Shown here one piece after another: positions 9,760-18,517 of a stretch of DNA of 64,000 bases (the stretch's first letter is position 1; the number at the start of each line of letters is the position of its first letter). The position numbers and the translations under genes were made by a program. The stretch is from Bacillaceae bacterium IKA-2 (lineage in GTDB: Bacteria > Bacillota > Bacilli > Bacillales > Anaerobacillaceae), in NCBI GenBank assembly GCA_031761875.1, contig CP134492.1, positions 3,100,001-3,164,000 of the forward strand, in the 5' to 3' direction. Below the pieces are notes generated by a model. The model saw only the letters and a list, made by a program, of their open reading frames with translations. It did not search any database and was not told the origin of the DNA.

Positions 9760-10831
9760 ATACTTTTTCTCTCTCCTTACTACTCATATCCATAAGAAAA
9801 CCTAAAAATATTTCTTCTGAATCTGATGGACCTGGATGTGCTTCAGGGTGGAATTGTACAGATGTAATTGGAAAATGAAGATGCGACATGCCTTCAACAG
9901 ATTTATCATTAATATTTACGTAACGAACAGTAAAACCAGATTCCTTTAAGCTATCCTCAGTAACAACATAACTGTGATTTTGCGAGGTGATATAGACTTT
10001 TTTCGTTAATAAATCTTGAACTGGCTGATTCGCACCACGATGACCAAAACGAAGTTTATGAGTATCCCCACCAAAGGCTAACGCCAAAAGTTGGTGCCCT
10101 AAACAAATTCCCATCGTTGGATATTTTGTTGCTAATCGTTTAATTTGTGCTGTTAAATGAAGCAAGTTCTTTGGGTTTCCTGGCCCATTAGATAAGAAAA
10201 TTCCATCTGGTTTAAGGTTTGTAATTGTAATTTCGTCAGTGTCATAGGGAACAACTGTTACTTGACAACCGATATTAATAAGCGATTTTAAAATCGATTT
10301 TTTGAAGCCAAAGTCAATCATGACAACATGATGTTCACCATCACCATACGTTTCAATTTGCGGAGTAGATACTTCTTTAACAAGATCTAACGTATCAATT
10401 GTCTGTTTATTAGTAAAATCAACTGCTTCTGGATTCGTTGTCATAACTGCTCCCATGTCTCCTAACTCTCGAATTCGCTTTACAACAGCTCTTGTATCCA
10501 CTCCGACGAGAATTGGAATATTCCTTTGCACTGCATACTCTTGCAATGATTGTCGTGATTGATAATGATAACCTTGATTTCGACACCCTTGCATAATTAA
10601 TGCCGACGCTTGTGGCACTTTACTTTCTTGATCTATTTGATTTATACCATAATTTCCAATTAACGGATACGTAAACACAACCATTTGTCCTTTAAAAGAT
10701 GGATCGGTTATGACCTCTTCATAGCCAGTCATACCAGTAAAAAAGACAATTTCACCATACACTTCCTGTTGGTTACCTAATAATTCTCCTTCGAAAATTT
10801 CCCCTGTTGATAATACGATATATCCCTTCAT
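9752..10831 (-). CDS. carA: carbamoyl-phosphate synthase small subunit (glutamine amidotransferase)
   Basis: 359 residues. A class I glutamine amidotransferase domain follows the CarA-specific N-terminal half; the nucleophile is C243 in GICLGHQ and the His/Glu pair lies in QFHPEAHPGP. It delivers ammonia to CarB. A strong ribosome site (GGGAGGG) precedes ATG 10831. A perfect TGAAT-N4-ATTCA ArgR-type box lies in the gap to argD, suggesting extra control of carAB within the operon. Confidence 0.96.
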   Translation of the reverse strand: MKGYIVLSTGEIFEGELLGNQQEVYGEIVFFTGMTGYEEVITDPSFKGQMVVFTYPLIGNYGINQIDQESKVPQASALIMQGCRNQGYHYQSRQSLQEYAVQRNIPILVGVDTRAVVKRIRELGDMGAVMTTNPEAVDFTNKQTIDTLDLVKEVSTPQIETYGDGEHHVVMIDFGFKKSILKSLINIGCQVTVVPYDTDEITITNLKPDGIFLSNGPGNPKNLLHLTAQIKRLATKYPTMGICLGHQLLALAFGGDTHKLRFGHRGANQPVQDLLTKKVYITSQNHSYVVTEDSLKESGFTVRYVNINDKSVEGMSHLHFPITSVQFHPEAHPGPSDSEEIFLGFLMDMSSKEREKVYA

Positions 10832-10873
10832 TACTTTTCCCTCCCTATGTGGAACTGTATAATAATAATAATA

Positions 10874-10891
10874 TATGAATTTTTATTCAAT
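10874..10891. promoter_or_regulatory. internal ARG box (ArgR/AhrC) before carA
   Basis: TATGAATTTTTATTCAAT contains TGAAT-TTTT-ATTCA, an exact match to the ArgR half-site pair. It lies 43 bases upstream of carA in the argD-carA gap, inside the operon rather than at its head. Confidence 0.65.
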
Positions 10892-10919
10892 GATATTTAA
10901 AAAAAATAGCAAATTCATA

Positions 10920-12074
10920 TTAAATTTTAACTATTTTCTCATTTAATTCCTTAGCAATCATTGAAATCGCTGTTTCTATCTCTTCGTAAGAAACGATCAA
11001 TGGCGGTAACAATCGTAACACATTTGGTCCAGCATTTAATACTAATAATCCTTTATCTCTTAAAGATAATATGACAGGAGAAACATCTTGGTGACACTCA
11101 ATTCCAATCATTAATCCTTTACCACGTATTTCATGAACTTGCGCGGATGATTCGAGAGCACTAGTTAAGTTTGTAAAAAAATAACTACTTTTTTCTATTA
11201 CGTCTTTTAAAAATGACTCTTGAAAAATTATTTCTAGTGTCGCATGTGCCGCTGCCATCGCTAATGGATTTCCGCCAAACGTTGAGCCATGACTTCCAGG
11301 ACCAAACGCCTCAATTAAATGCTGTTTTCCAATTAAACCACCTACCGGGAAGCCGTTCCCTAATCCTTTTGCAACCGTAATAATATCTGGAGATAAAGAA
11401 TAATGTTGATAAGCGAATGGTTTTCCAGTACGTCCAATACCAGTTTGTATTTCGTCAATAACAAGTAGAAAGTTATATTTAGCTTTTAGTTCATTTATTG
11501 TCTCTACAAATTGATCACTAATTTCATGAACTCCGCCTTCTCCTTGGATGACTTCAATGAAAACTGCCGCTATACTTTCATCGACTGATTCTATTAGCGC
11601 TTTTGAATCATTAAAGGGAAGATATGAAAAACCTGCTAATAATGGCGCAAAGCCTTGGTGAATTTTATCTTGACCAGTCGCTGAAAGACTTCCCATTGTT
11701 CGTCCGTGAAATGACTGCTGAAAAGTAATGATTTTTTCTTTTTTTGTCGCTTTCCTAACCAGTTTAATAGCAGCTTCATTCGCCTCAGTCCCACTATTAC
11801 AAAAGAATACAGCATCTCCACTAGAATGGGAAACGAGTAGACTAGCTACTTTTTCCTGCCCTTCAATATGAAAGAGGTTTGAAACATGGCTGACTTTACT
11901 GACTTGATTTATAATTGCTTCATTGACAGCAGGATGACAGTGCCCTAAATTACAAACCGCAATTCCTGCTACAAAATCTAAATACTTTTTGTCTTGATCA
12001 TCGATAATCGTTGTACCATTAGCTTCTTTAACCGTAATCGGCCATCTATTATAGGTTGGAAATAAATAACTCAC
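10920..12074 (-). CDS. argD: acetylornithine aminotransferase
   Basis: 384 residues, class III PLP aminotransferase. The PLP lysine is K236 in TVAKGLGNG, after the IDEIQTGIGRTG segment; NSGTEANE binds the cofactor phosphate. It converts N-acetylglutamate semialdehyde to N-acetylornithine. Start GTG 12074 with AGAGG seven bases upstream. It lies between argB and carA as in B. subtilis. Confidence 0.95.
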   Translation of the reverse strand: MSYLFPTYNRWPITVKEANGTTIIDDQDKKYLDFVAGIAVCNLGHCHPAVNEAIINQVSKVSHVSNLFHIEGQEKVASLLVSHSSGDAVFFCNSGTEANEAAIKLVRKATKKEKIITFQQSFHGRTMGSLSATGQDKIHQGFAPLLAGFSYLPFNDSKALIESVDESIAAVFIEVIQGEGGVHEISDQFVETINELKAKYNFLLVIDEIQTGIGRTGKPFAYQHYSLSPDIITVAKGLGNGFPVGGLIGKQHLIEAFGPGSHGSTFGGNPLAMAAAHATLEIIFQESFLKDVIEKSSYFFTNLTSALESSAQVHEIRGKGLMIGIECHQDVSPVILSLRDKGLLVLNAGPNVLRLLPPLIVSYEEIETAISMIAKELNEKIVKI

Positions 12075-12099
12075 GTAAATACCTCTTTTCAGTTGGAAA

Positions 12100-12136
12100 G
12101 TTGGTTAGTTCGTTAGCTAACTACTAACTAACAATT
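12100..12136 (-). other. intercistronic inverted repeat between argB and argD
   Basis: Repeated GTTAGT/ACTAAC units form a hairpin that includes the argB stop codon region. There is no T run, so it is more likely an RNA stability or processing structure than a terminator. Confidence 0.4.
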
Positions 12137-12885
12137 TTTGTGCCGATTAGTTCTCCGTTCGTCATCAAGTTTCCGCTTTTACCGTTGATAATGTGAACTT
12201 CTTCAATATTACCTTGAAGACATTTCATCGCTGCTTTCACTTTAGGGATCATTCCCCCATAAATTGTCCCATTTTCAATCATTTCCTCTATTTCCAAAAC
12301 TGAAACTTGCCTTTGTAATTTCTGATCCATGATAATCCCGTCAACATCAGTAACAAAAATCATTTTTTTCGCTGAAACGCTTTCAGCGATTGCACCAGCT
12401 GCTGTATCCGCATTAATATTATAGTGGTTACCATGATCATCTATGCCGATTGGCGCAATGACCGGTACGACATTTAATGATAAAATTTGCTGTAAAAACA
12501 GCTCATTTACTTTTACTACTTCACCTACAAACCCGAGTTGCTCGAAGTCGATTGGTTTAGCTTTAATTAAAGCAGCATCACAGCCAGATAAACCTAGACT
12601 ATCAACACCGGCCAGTTGCAATTTTGTAACAAGGAATTTATTTACTTTCCCAGTCAAAACCATTTCGACAATTTCTAGTACTTCAGCCGTTGTTTTTCGT
12701 AACCCATTAACAAATTCACTTTGTACATTAAGTTTGTCTAATAATCTACTGATTTCTGGGCCGCCACCATGAACGATGATTGGTGTTACATTCATTTCTT
12801 TTAAGAGCTTCATACTTGAATAAAAATGGTCAGAAAGCTCTTGCAGCGTACTTCCTCCACACTTCACAACAATAACATCGTTCAT
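12124..12885 (-). CDS. argB: acetylglutamate kinase
   Basis: 253 residues, amino-acid kinase fold. VKCGGSTL at the N-terminus binds the phosphate, and HGGGPEI the second glycine loop; NADTAAGAIA and FVTDVDGI match the family. It phosphorylates N-acetylglutamate. TTAGGAGG precedes ATG 12885. Third gene of the operon. Confidence 0.95.
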   Translation of the reverse strand: MNDVIVVKCGGSTLQELSDHFYSSMKLLKEMNVTPIIVHGGGPEISRLLDKLNVQSEFVNGLRKTTAEVLEIVEMVLTGKVNKFLVTKLQLAGVDSLGLSGCDAALIKAKPIDFEQLGFVGEVVKVNELFLQQILSLNVVPVIAPIGIDDHGNHYNINADTAAGAIAESVSAKKMIFVTDVDGIIMDQKLQRQVSVLEIEEMIENGTIYGGMIPKVKAAMKCLQGNIEEVHIINGKSGNLMTNGELIGTKIVS

Positions 12886-12964
12886 CGCTCAATCCTCCTA
12901 AGGCATCTCCAAGAAAATAATTGATCGGTATAATAGTCCATTATTTTTACGTGACCTAATTAAA

Positions 12965-14203
12965 CTATGTTCTGTACCCAACATTAATTCTTACGTAATC
13001 ATAGGTTAAATCACAACCCCACGCTTTTCCAAAACCTTCTCCAATTTTTAAATCTACATAAATAACTATATTTTCTGTTGATAAATATTGTGTTGCTTCA
13101 TCTTCAGAAAAACCAGTTGGCATACTATCTTCTAGCGTTTTAATTTCACCCATTGTAATATCAATTGTTTCAGGATTTATCTCGGCTTCACTGTAGCCGA
13201 TCGCACAAATAATCCGTCCCCAGTTAGCGTCTGTTCCGTAAATAGCAGTTTTCACTAAATCTGAACCAACAATTGATTTAGCTACTTTCCCAGCATCTTC
13301 GTTACTAGCTGCACCTTTGACCTGAACCTCAATAAGCTTGGTGGCACCTTCACCGTCCCGAGCTATTTTTTTTGCTAACTGTTCACAGGTCATTTTTAAA
13401 GCTAACACAAAAAGATTCCATTCTGGGTGCTCTTTTGTTAACGTGTTGTTATCAGCTAAACCGCTAGCCAATGTGATAACCGTATCATTTGTTGACGTAT
13501 CTCCATCAACAGTTATCCGGTTAAATGTCAGATCTATCACTTCGCTTAAAGCTACTTGTAACCAATCGGGTTCAATGTTGGCGTCTGTTGTAATATAAGC
13601 TAACATCGTTGCCATATTAGGATGGATCATTCCAGATCCTTTAGCTACTCCCCCAAACGTAATGCTTTTTCCATCAATGATCGTTTGAAAGCATGCTCTT
13701 TTATTAATCGTATCAGTGGTTAATATTGCTTCATTAAACCGTTCTGCTGACTCAAATTCGACTTTTGTTAAAGCCTTTATTTTTTCAATACCAGTAATGA
13801 TTTTCCCGATTTCTAAAAACTCACCAATAACTCCAGTCGAGGATACAGCAACATAATGCTTGGGAATATCGAATACTTCTGCAGTTTTATCTCGCATTAC
13901 ATAAGCATCCTCAAGCCCTTTTTTTCCTGTACATGAATTAGCGTTACCGCTGTTCACAATAATTGCTTGTAATTTACCTTCTTTGGCAATGCTTTCTTTG
14001 GTAACTTTTAATGGAGCTGCTTGCACTTTATTTAATGTATAAACTGCGGCACTACTAGCGGGAACTTCACAAACAATCACGCCTAAGTCCAAGCGGTTTT
14101 CCCTCACACCTGTGTGTATACCGGCTGCATAAAATCCTTTTGGTGTAATAATACTGCCAGATTCGATTGGATTTACTAATAAATCTTTGATTACTGTATC
14201 CAT
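12965..14203 (-). CDS. argJ: bifunctional ornithine acetyltransferase / N-acetylglutamate synthase
   Basis: 412 residues. The self-cleavage site is visible as NMATMLAY, with the scissile bond between A198 and the nucleophile T199, giving alpha and beta chains. The KGSGMIHPN segment precedes it. It recycles the acetyl group from N-acetylornithine to glutamate. No argA is seen in the window, consistent with the cyclic pathway. TTAGGAGAT precedes ATG 14203. Confidence 0.95.
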   Translation of the reverse strand: MDTVIKDLLVNPIESGSIITPKGFYAAGIHTGVRENRLDLGVIVCEVPASSAAVYTLNKVQAAPLKVTKESIAKEGKLQAIIVNSGNANSCTGKKGLEDAYVMRDKTAEVFDIPKHYVAVSSTGVIGEFLEIGKIITGIEKIKALTKVEFESAERFNEAILTTDTINKRACFQTIIDGKSITFGGVAKGSGMIHPNMATMLAYITTDANIEPDWLQVALSEVIDLTFNRITVDGDTSTNDTVITLASGLADNNTLTKEHPEWNLFVLALKMTCEQLAKKIARDGEGATKLIEVQVKGAASNEDAGKVAKSIVGSDLVKTAIYGTDANWGRIICAIGYSEAEINPETIDITMGEIKTLEDSMPTGFSEDEATQYLSTENIVIYVDLKIGEGFGKAWGCDLTYDYVRINVGYRT

Positions 14204-14270
14204 ATTTTTATCTCCTAAATTTAGTTATATTAATTAACGGTTTTTTTGAACCACCTTTTTTATTTACATC

Positions 14271-15308
14271 TTATGGAAATAGCGGTGGTCCGTAAAGACC
14301 CGTCCCCTCATCTATCCCTAGCATTACATTTAAATTTTGAATTGCTTGACCTGCTGCACCTTTTACTAAGTTATCAATAACTGAAACGATCGTAATCCAG
14401 CCTGTTCTCTCATCAAAAGTCACGCCAATATCACAATAGTTTGATCCATAAACTTCCTTCGTTGCTGGAAATGTTCCTAGTGGTCTAATCCTGACAAAAG
14501 GATCATCCTTATATTGTTCTTCATAAATATCATAAAGTGCTTTTTCAGAAATGGACCTTAATGGTCTGCAATAAATAGTAGCCATGATGCCCCGACTCAT
14601 TGGAACAAGATGAGTATTAAATTTTATTGGTCCAAGTTTTGAGTTTGTCTGTTTAAGAGCTTGCTCAATTTCTGGAATATGTTGATGCTCATTTACTTTA
14701 TAAATTCGAAAGTTGTCATTAATTTCACAAAAACTAGTTCCTAAACTAGCTTTTCGACCTGCACCTGAAGCAGCTGATTTTGCATCAATAATAATCGTTT
14801 GTTCGTCAATCTCAAGATGTTTTAGTAATGGATCTAACCCTAAAATCGTTGCCGTTGGATAGCAACCTGGATTAGCAATTAGCTGTGCTGCTTTTACTTT
14901 TTCCCGGTTCAGTTCAGTAAGGCCATACACTGCTTTATCTAATGTTGCTTGAGGTGCAGACGTTTGCTTATACCATTTTTCATAAACATCAGGATCTTTA
15001 AAACGAAAATCCCCTGATAAATCTATTACTTTCTTTCCATTATCGATAAGTTGTGGTGTTAGTTCAGCAGAAATTCCTGATGGAGTTGCCATAAATACGA
15101 CATCCGACTCCTTTGAAATAGTATCTATATCAATCGCTTGTAAATTTTGTTGTGAAATTCCTGTTAGTTGTGGGTAGCTTTCACTAATCCCAGCACCCGC
15201 TTGTGAAGATGAGTAAAGTGTATATTGTTGTATAGACTGATGCTGGTGTAAAATCCGAATTAATTCTGCTCCACCATAGCCAGTCGCCCCAATTATTGCT
15301 ACCTTCAT
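14271..15308 (-). CDS. argC: N-acetyl-gamma-glutamyl-phosphate reductase
   Basis: 345 residues. N-terminal NADP-binding GATGYGGAEL; catalytic C149 in NPGCYPTA. It reduces N-acetylglutamyl phosphate to the semialdehyde. First gene of the seven-gene arginine operon; AGGGGTG precedes ATG 15308 and a strong SigA promoter lies about 50 bases upstream. Confidence 0.96.
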   Translation of the reverse strand: MKVAIIGATGYGGAELIRILHQHQSIQQYTLYSSSQAGAGISESYPQLTGISQQNLQAIDIDTISKESDVVFMATPSGISAELTPQLIDNGKKVIDLSGDFRFKDPDVYEKWYKQTSAPQATLDKAVYGLTELNREKVKAAQLIANPGCYPTATILGLDPLLKHLEIDEQTIIIDAKSAASGAGRKASLGTSFCEINDNFRIYKVNEHQHIPEIEQALKQTNSKLGPIKFNTHLVPMSRGIMATIYCRPLRSISEKALYDIYEEQYKDDPFVRIRPLGTFPATKEVYGSNYCDIGVTFDERTGWITIVSVIDNLVKGAAGQAIQNLNVMLGIDEGTGLYGPPLFP

Positions 15309-15361
15309 TATTTCACCCCTAATATACCTCTTAGAATTTAATAAATTTACTATTGTTTCTA

Positions 15362-15412
15362 ATTATAAATTTGAATAAACATAAATGCAACTGTATTTTT
15401 ATTTTTATTCTA
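15362..15412 (-). promoter_or_regulatory. arginine operon promoter with ARG-box-like sequences
   Basis: On the minus strand: -35 TTGCAT (15385-15390), 17-base spacer, -10 TATAAT (15362-15367). The spacer and -35 overlap an ARG-box-like stretch TGAATAAACATAAATGCAA on the plus strand (15372-15390). A second GAATAAAAAT match lies just upstream (about 15400-15412). Repression by ArgR/AhrC is inferred. Confidence 0.7.
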
Positions 15413-15529
15413 AATTTTCATTTATTTATTAAATACTAGGTTTGTATCACTAAACGAGTAAGCGCTTTCTTTTTTTTTTGCTACTGAAATTAATTTTTTA
15501 TACATATCTTTGAGTTTCCGAAAAAATAT

Positions 15530-15544
15530 TGATAATCATTATCA
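15530..15544. promoter_or_regulatory. perfect 7-1-7 Fur-type box
   Basis: TGATAATCATTATCA is an exact 7-1-7 inverted repeat of the Bacillus Fur family. It ends two bases before the TGTGA-type box of the DUF2249 promoter. PerR or Zur recognise related sites and cannot be excluded by sequence alone. Confidence 0.7.
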
Positions 15545-15546
15545 AT

Positions 15547-15589
15547 TGTGATATCTGTCACTTACTGCCTGAATGAAAAAGTCTATACT
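15547..15589 (+). promoter_or_regulatory. Crp/Fnr box and -10 of the DUF2249 operon
   Basis: TGTGA-N6-TCACT at 15547-15562 (9 of 10), with -10 TATACT at 15584-15589. The box centre is at -41.5 from a start near 15596, and no independent -35 is needed. The 314-base gap to argC also holds the divergent arginine promoter and the Fur-type box. Confidence 0.7.
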
Positions 15590-15622
15590 TACTTTATAAA
15601 GTTATGAAGGAGCTGGTGATTA

Positions 15623-16165
15623 ATGACAGGGCGAATTGTTGAATTAGATGTACGTGAAGATTTAAAAAATAAACTAGAGCCATTTCATAAAATAATGGCT
15701 GCAGTTAAAAGTCTTAAAAAAGGAGATGTTTTTGTTCTTCATTCCACAATTAAACCGACACCACTATTAACGATGATGAAAGCAAAAGGTTATGCAAATG
15801 AAGTTGAGAAAAAATCCAACGATCATTATGTAACTACATTTAAAAAGAAGAAGCGCAGCTTATTATTTTGGAAAAAAACTGAACAAGATGTGCCTGAGCG
15901 ACCTCCTTGTTCAGCACAAGATAGTCCAATCTCAATTGATGAAGATGGCTTTTATCTTGATAATCGTGGCTTAGAACCACCACAACCAATGATCCGTACG
16001 CTAGCTCGTTTAACTTCAATGAAAAATGGCGAAGTATTAACAATCCGGAACGACCGCCTTCCTGCATTTCTAATTGAGGAATTAAATCAATTAGGCTACA
16101 ACTACACACCAACAGAAATGGAAGATGGCTCTGTTGAAGTCAAAATTTTTAAGAAAGAGGGGTAA
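15623..16165 (+). CDS. tandem DUF2249 domain protein
   Basis: 180 residues. Two DUF2249-like repeats: about residues 4-75 (VELDVRE... ending KSNDHYVTTF) and about 110-178 (LDNRGLEPPQPMIRTL...). A basic, tryptophan-containing linker joins them. DUF2249 proteins often occur beside hemerythrin, NnrS or nitrogen-oxide genes; the biochemical role is not established. It is the first gene of a probable three-gene operon, 3 bases from the next, and is controlled by the Fur-type plus TGTGA-type promoter. GAAGGAGCT precedes ATG 15623. Confidence 0.75.
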   Translation: MTGRIVELDVREDLKNKLEPFHKIMAAVKSLKKGDVFVLHSTIKPTPLLTMMKAKGYANEVEKKSNDHYVTTFKKKKRSLLFWKKTEQDVPERPPCSAQDSPISIDEDGFYLDNRGLEPPQPMIRTLARLTSMKNGEVLTIRNDRLPAFLIEELNQLGYNYTPTEMEDGSVEVKIFKKEG

Positions 16166-16168
16166 CTA

Positions 16169-17452
16169 ATGAATATAGCAACTGCTGGTCTGATTGGGAA
16201 GGATCAATCAAAAGCAAATTTTTATTTACCGTTTTCCTTTATGATTACTGCATTTCTAGCATTGTTTGTATTTACAATTTTTTTAATAGTAGGCGGTCCA
16301 CTACTCAATGGTGCCAGTATTCGGTCACCACTAGGAATTGGGGCGATGCACCTATTTATTTTAGGATTTGCGACCATGTTAGCAATGGGAGCTGTTTATC
16401 AGCTAGTTCCTGTCGTTATTAATGAAACACTTTTCAGCAGTAAACTTGGAATTATCCATTACTTTACTTTTACTACTGGCTCTATAGGCTTGTTAATCGG
16501 ATTTTTTCAATTTAATCCTATTGTTTTAATTGGTTCAGGGGTATTGGCAGTAGTTGGCGTCATCATTTTTGTTGTTAATATAGCGTTAACAATTGTGAAA
16601 GCGAAAAAATTTAATAGTATTCTTTTTGCAACAGTTAGCTCGTTTGTATATTTACTTTTGACCGTTATTACTGGGCTGATGTTGGGTTTAAATTTTTCGT
16701 TTGCCTTTTTATCATCATGGCACACATCTTTACTAGCAGCCCATATATGGTTCGGTTTAATTGGTTGGTTTATGTTTTTAATTGTCGGTTATAGCTTTAA
16801 GATGTTACCAATGTTTTATTTAGCTCATGGCCAATCAGTGAAACTACAAAAATGGATCTTAATTATTCTTCATATAAGTTTATTATTAATTACATTGAAT
16901 TTCTTTTTACAATTAGGTTTTTTCGTTACTTTAGTTGGTCTGATAATATTTTTTGTTGCCCTAGGGCTTTATCGTTATCACATTTATGAAATTCAGCAAA
17001 AGAGGTTTAAAAGAAATCCTGGTAAAGGAATTACACTAACTGTTTATGCGGTTAATACATTTATTTTTATCGTCGGTTTAGCAATTGTAGCTTTAAGCAT
17101 CAAACCGGAACTGTTTGGCTCATTATCTTTTTTAACTGCAATAAGTGTTATTTATTTGTTTGGATGGATTGGCGTAACGATCTTAGGTTACTTATCTAAA
17201 ATTGTCCCATTTCTTTGGTGGACATTTTGTTTTGGCCAACGTGTCGGAAAAGAGAATGTTCCCTCATTGCACGATATGATTGATGAGAAAAAAGTTTTTT
17301 ACCGTCTGTTATTTGTTTGTATTAGTATCATGACGTTAGCTGTTGGTATTGTTCTTCAAATAAGTTTATTAGCTTTTATCGCCCAAATATCTCTAGGTCT
17401 TTTCATCGCCTACTATTTAATGCACATATTGTCAGTGTTTACTTATTCATAA
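16169..17452 (+). CDS. 12-TM NnrS / heme-copper-oxidase-I-like membrane protein
   Basis: 427 residues, about 12 hydrophobic segments, no signal peptide. Conserved-looking histidines sit in membrane segments (GAMHLFILGF near residue 65; SSWHTSLLAAHIWFGLIGW near 190), a pattern seen in NnrS and in subunit-I-like heme-copper proteins. The full metal-ligand set of a catalytic oxidase is not obvious, so it may be a heme/NO-binding relative rather than an oxidase. It sits between the DUF2249 and DUF59 genes in one operon. AGAGGGG precedes ATG 16169. The family assignment is tentative. Confidence 0.55.
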   Translation: MNIATAGLIGKDQSKANFYLPFSFMITAFLALFVFTIFLIVGGPLLNGASIRSPLGIGAMHLFILGFATMLAMGAVYQLVPVVINETLFSSKLGIIHYFTFTTGSIGLLIGFFQFNPIVLIGSGVLAVVGVIIFVVNIALTIVKAKKFNSILFATVSSFVYLLLTVITGLMLGLNFSFAFLSSWHTSLLAAHIWFGLIGWFMFLIVGYSFKMLPMFYLAHGQSVKLQKWILIILHISLLLITLNFFLQLGFFVTLVGLIIFFVALGLYRYHIYEIQQKRFKRNPGKGITLTVYAVNTFIFIVGLAIVALSIKPELFGSLSFLTAISVIYLFGWIGVTILGYLSKIVPFLWWTFCFGQRVGKENVPSLHDMIDEKKVFYRLLFVCISIMTLAVGIVLQISLLAFIAQISLGLFIAYYLMHILSVFTYS

Positions 17453-17473
17453 AAAAAACGAGGAGTGGTTCAA

Positions 17474-17779
17474 ATGGAATATGAATTAACGAAAGAAGAA
17501 GTTTATAAAGCCCTTGAAAAGGTAATAGATCCTGAGCTAGGTGTAGATATTGTTAATCTCGGCTTAATCTATGACGCGATCGTCAAAGACGATAACTGTG
17601 TTTATGTAAAAATGACATTAACAACACCAGGTTGTCCTTTGCATGACACATTAATAAACGGCGTGAAATCAGCCGTACAAACCTTACCAACTGTTAAAAG
17701 TGTAGAGGTTGACCTTGTCTGGGAGCCAGAATGGACGCCTGAGAAAATGAGCCCAAAGATTAGGGATATGTTTGCATAG
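17474..17779 (+). CDS. DUF59 / MIP18-family metal-sulfur assembly protein
   Basis: 101 residues. VIDPELGVDIVNLGLIYD and TTPGCPLHD (the conserved cysteine) are family hallmarks shared with SufT and PaaD. It is thought to help deliver or mature Fe-S clusters. Start ATG 17474 lies 8 bases after GAGGAG; an in-frame GTG at 17465 overlaps that site and is rejected. Last gene of the DUF2249 operon, which suggests that the operon product or a target enzyme carries an Fe-S cluster. Confidence 0.85.
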   Translation: MEYELTKEEVYKALEKVIDPELGVDIVNLGLIYDAIVKDDNCVYVKMTLTTPGCPLHDTLINGVKSAVQTLPTVKSVEVDLVWEPEWTPEKMSPKIRDMFA

Positions 17780-17784
17780 TATCA

Positions 17785-17814
17785 AAAAGAAGCCACCATT
17801 CGGTAGCTTCTTTT
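17785..17814. terminator. bidirectional terminator between DUF59 and moaD
   Basis: AAAAGAAGC (17785-17793) pairs with GCTTCTTTT (17806-17814). It lies between convergent genes, with T runs on both strands. Confidence 0.75.
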
Positions 17815-17816
17815 CT

Positions 17817-18050
17817 TTATCCTCCACTAACTGGCGGAATAAAGGCAACAACATCATCTTTTTTAACCAAGTCAGCATCTTCGGCATACTCTTCATTAAC
17901 AGCGACCATTGCGCGGTCAACAGCTAAGGTTGGGAATTTAGCTTTTAAATATTCTTTTACTTCATTTACTGACATTTGAGACTGATCAATTATGATCTCT
18001 CTGGAACCTACAATTTCTTCTAGTTCAGCAAAGAATAACACTTTTATCAT
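17817..18050 (-). CDS. moaD: molybdopterin synthase sulfur-carrier subunit
   Basis: 77 residues, ubiquitin-like. It ends in the required Gly-Gly (PPVSGG), which is thiocarboxylated to donate sulfur. Start ATG 18050 overlaps the moaE stop by 4 bases; an in-frame codon further upstream would run deep into moaE and is rejected. It forms the MPT synthase heterotetramer with MoaE. Confidence 0.92.
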   Translation of the reverse strand: MIKVLFFAELEEIVGSREIIIDQSQMSVNEVKEYLKAKFPTLAVDRAMVAVNEEYAEDADLVKKDDVVAFIPPVSGG

Positions 18051-18517
18051 TTTAAATTCTCCTCCTCTGGCTTTCCGGACGGATAACGAGTTTTTTCCAG
18101 TTGATCTCCAATCCACTCTACACCGTCTTCCCAGTGCTCTTTTTTCCAGATTGGGACAATTTCTTTGATCCGTTCAATTGCGTAGCGACTAGCTTCATAA
18201 GAGTCGGCACGGTGTGGTGTTGAGACAGCAATAACAACGGCAATATCGGTGATATCCAAACGGCCGATACGATGAGTAATCGCAACAAGTGCCTCTGGCC
18301 ATTGTTCTTGAATTTCATCACCAATTTGGGCTAGCTTTTTCTCAGCCATACTTGCATAAGCATCATACTTTAAGAAAATCGTTTTTTTTCCTTTTGTTAT
18401 TTCTCGAACTGTTCCAATAAAAGTATTAATTGCCCCCGCGTTACGGCTAGTTACTTTATCAACCACTTCTTGAATAGAAATCACTTCGTTTGTAATTAAG
18501 AATAGTTTTTCAGTCAT
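18047..18517 (-). CDS. moaE: molybdopterin synthase catalytic subunit
   Basis: 156 residues. GAINTFIGTVR, the HRIGRL segment, TPHRADSYEA and the lysine-rich PIWKKEHW active-site loop are present. It converts cPMP to molybdopterin with sulfur from MoaD. Eight-base overlap with mobB upstream and four-base overlap with moaD downstream. The Moco made here would feed the oxidoreductase at the start of the window. Confidence 0.94.
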   Translation of the reverse strand: MTEKLFLITNEVISIQEVVDKVTSRNAGAINTFIGTVREITKGKKTIFLKYDAYASMAEKKLAQIGDEIQEQWPEALVAITHRIGRLDITDIAVVIAVSTPHRADSYEASRYAIERIKEIVPIWKKEHWEDGVEWIGDQLEKTRYPSGKPEEENLK

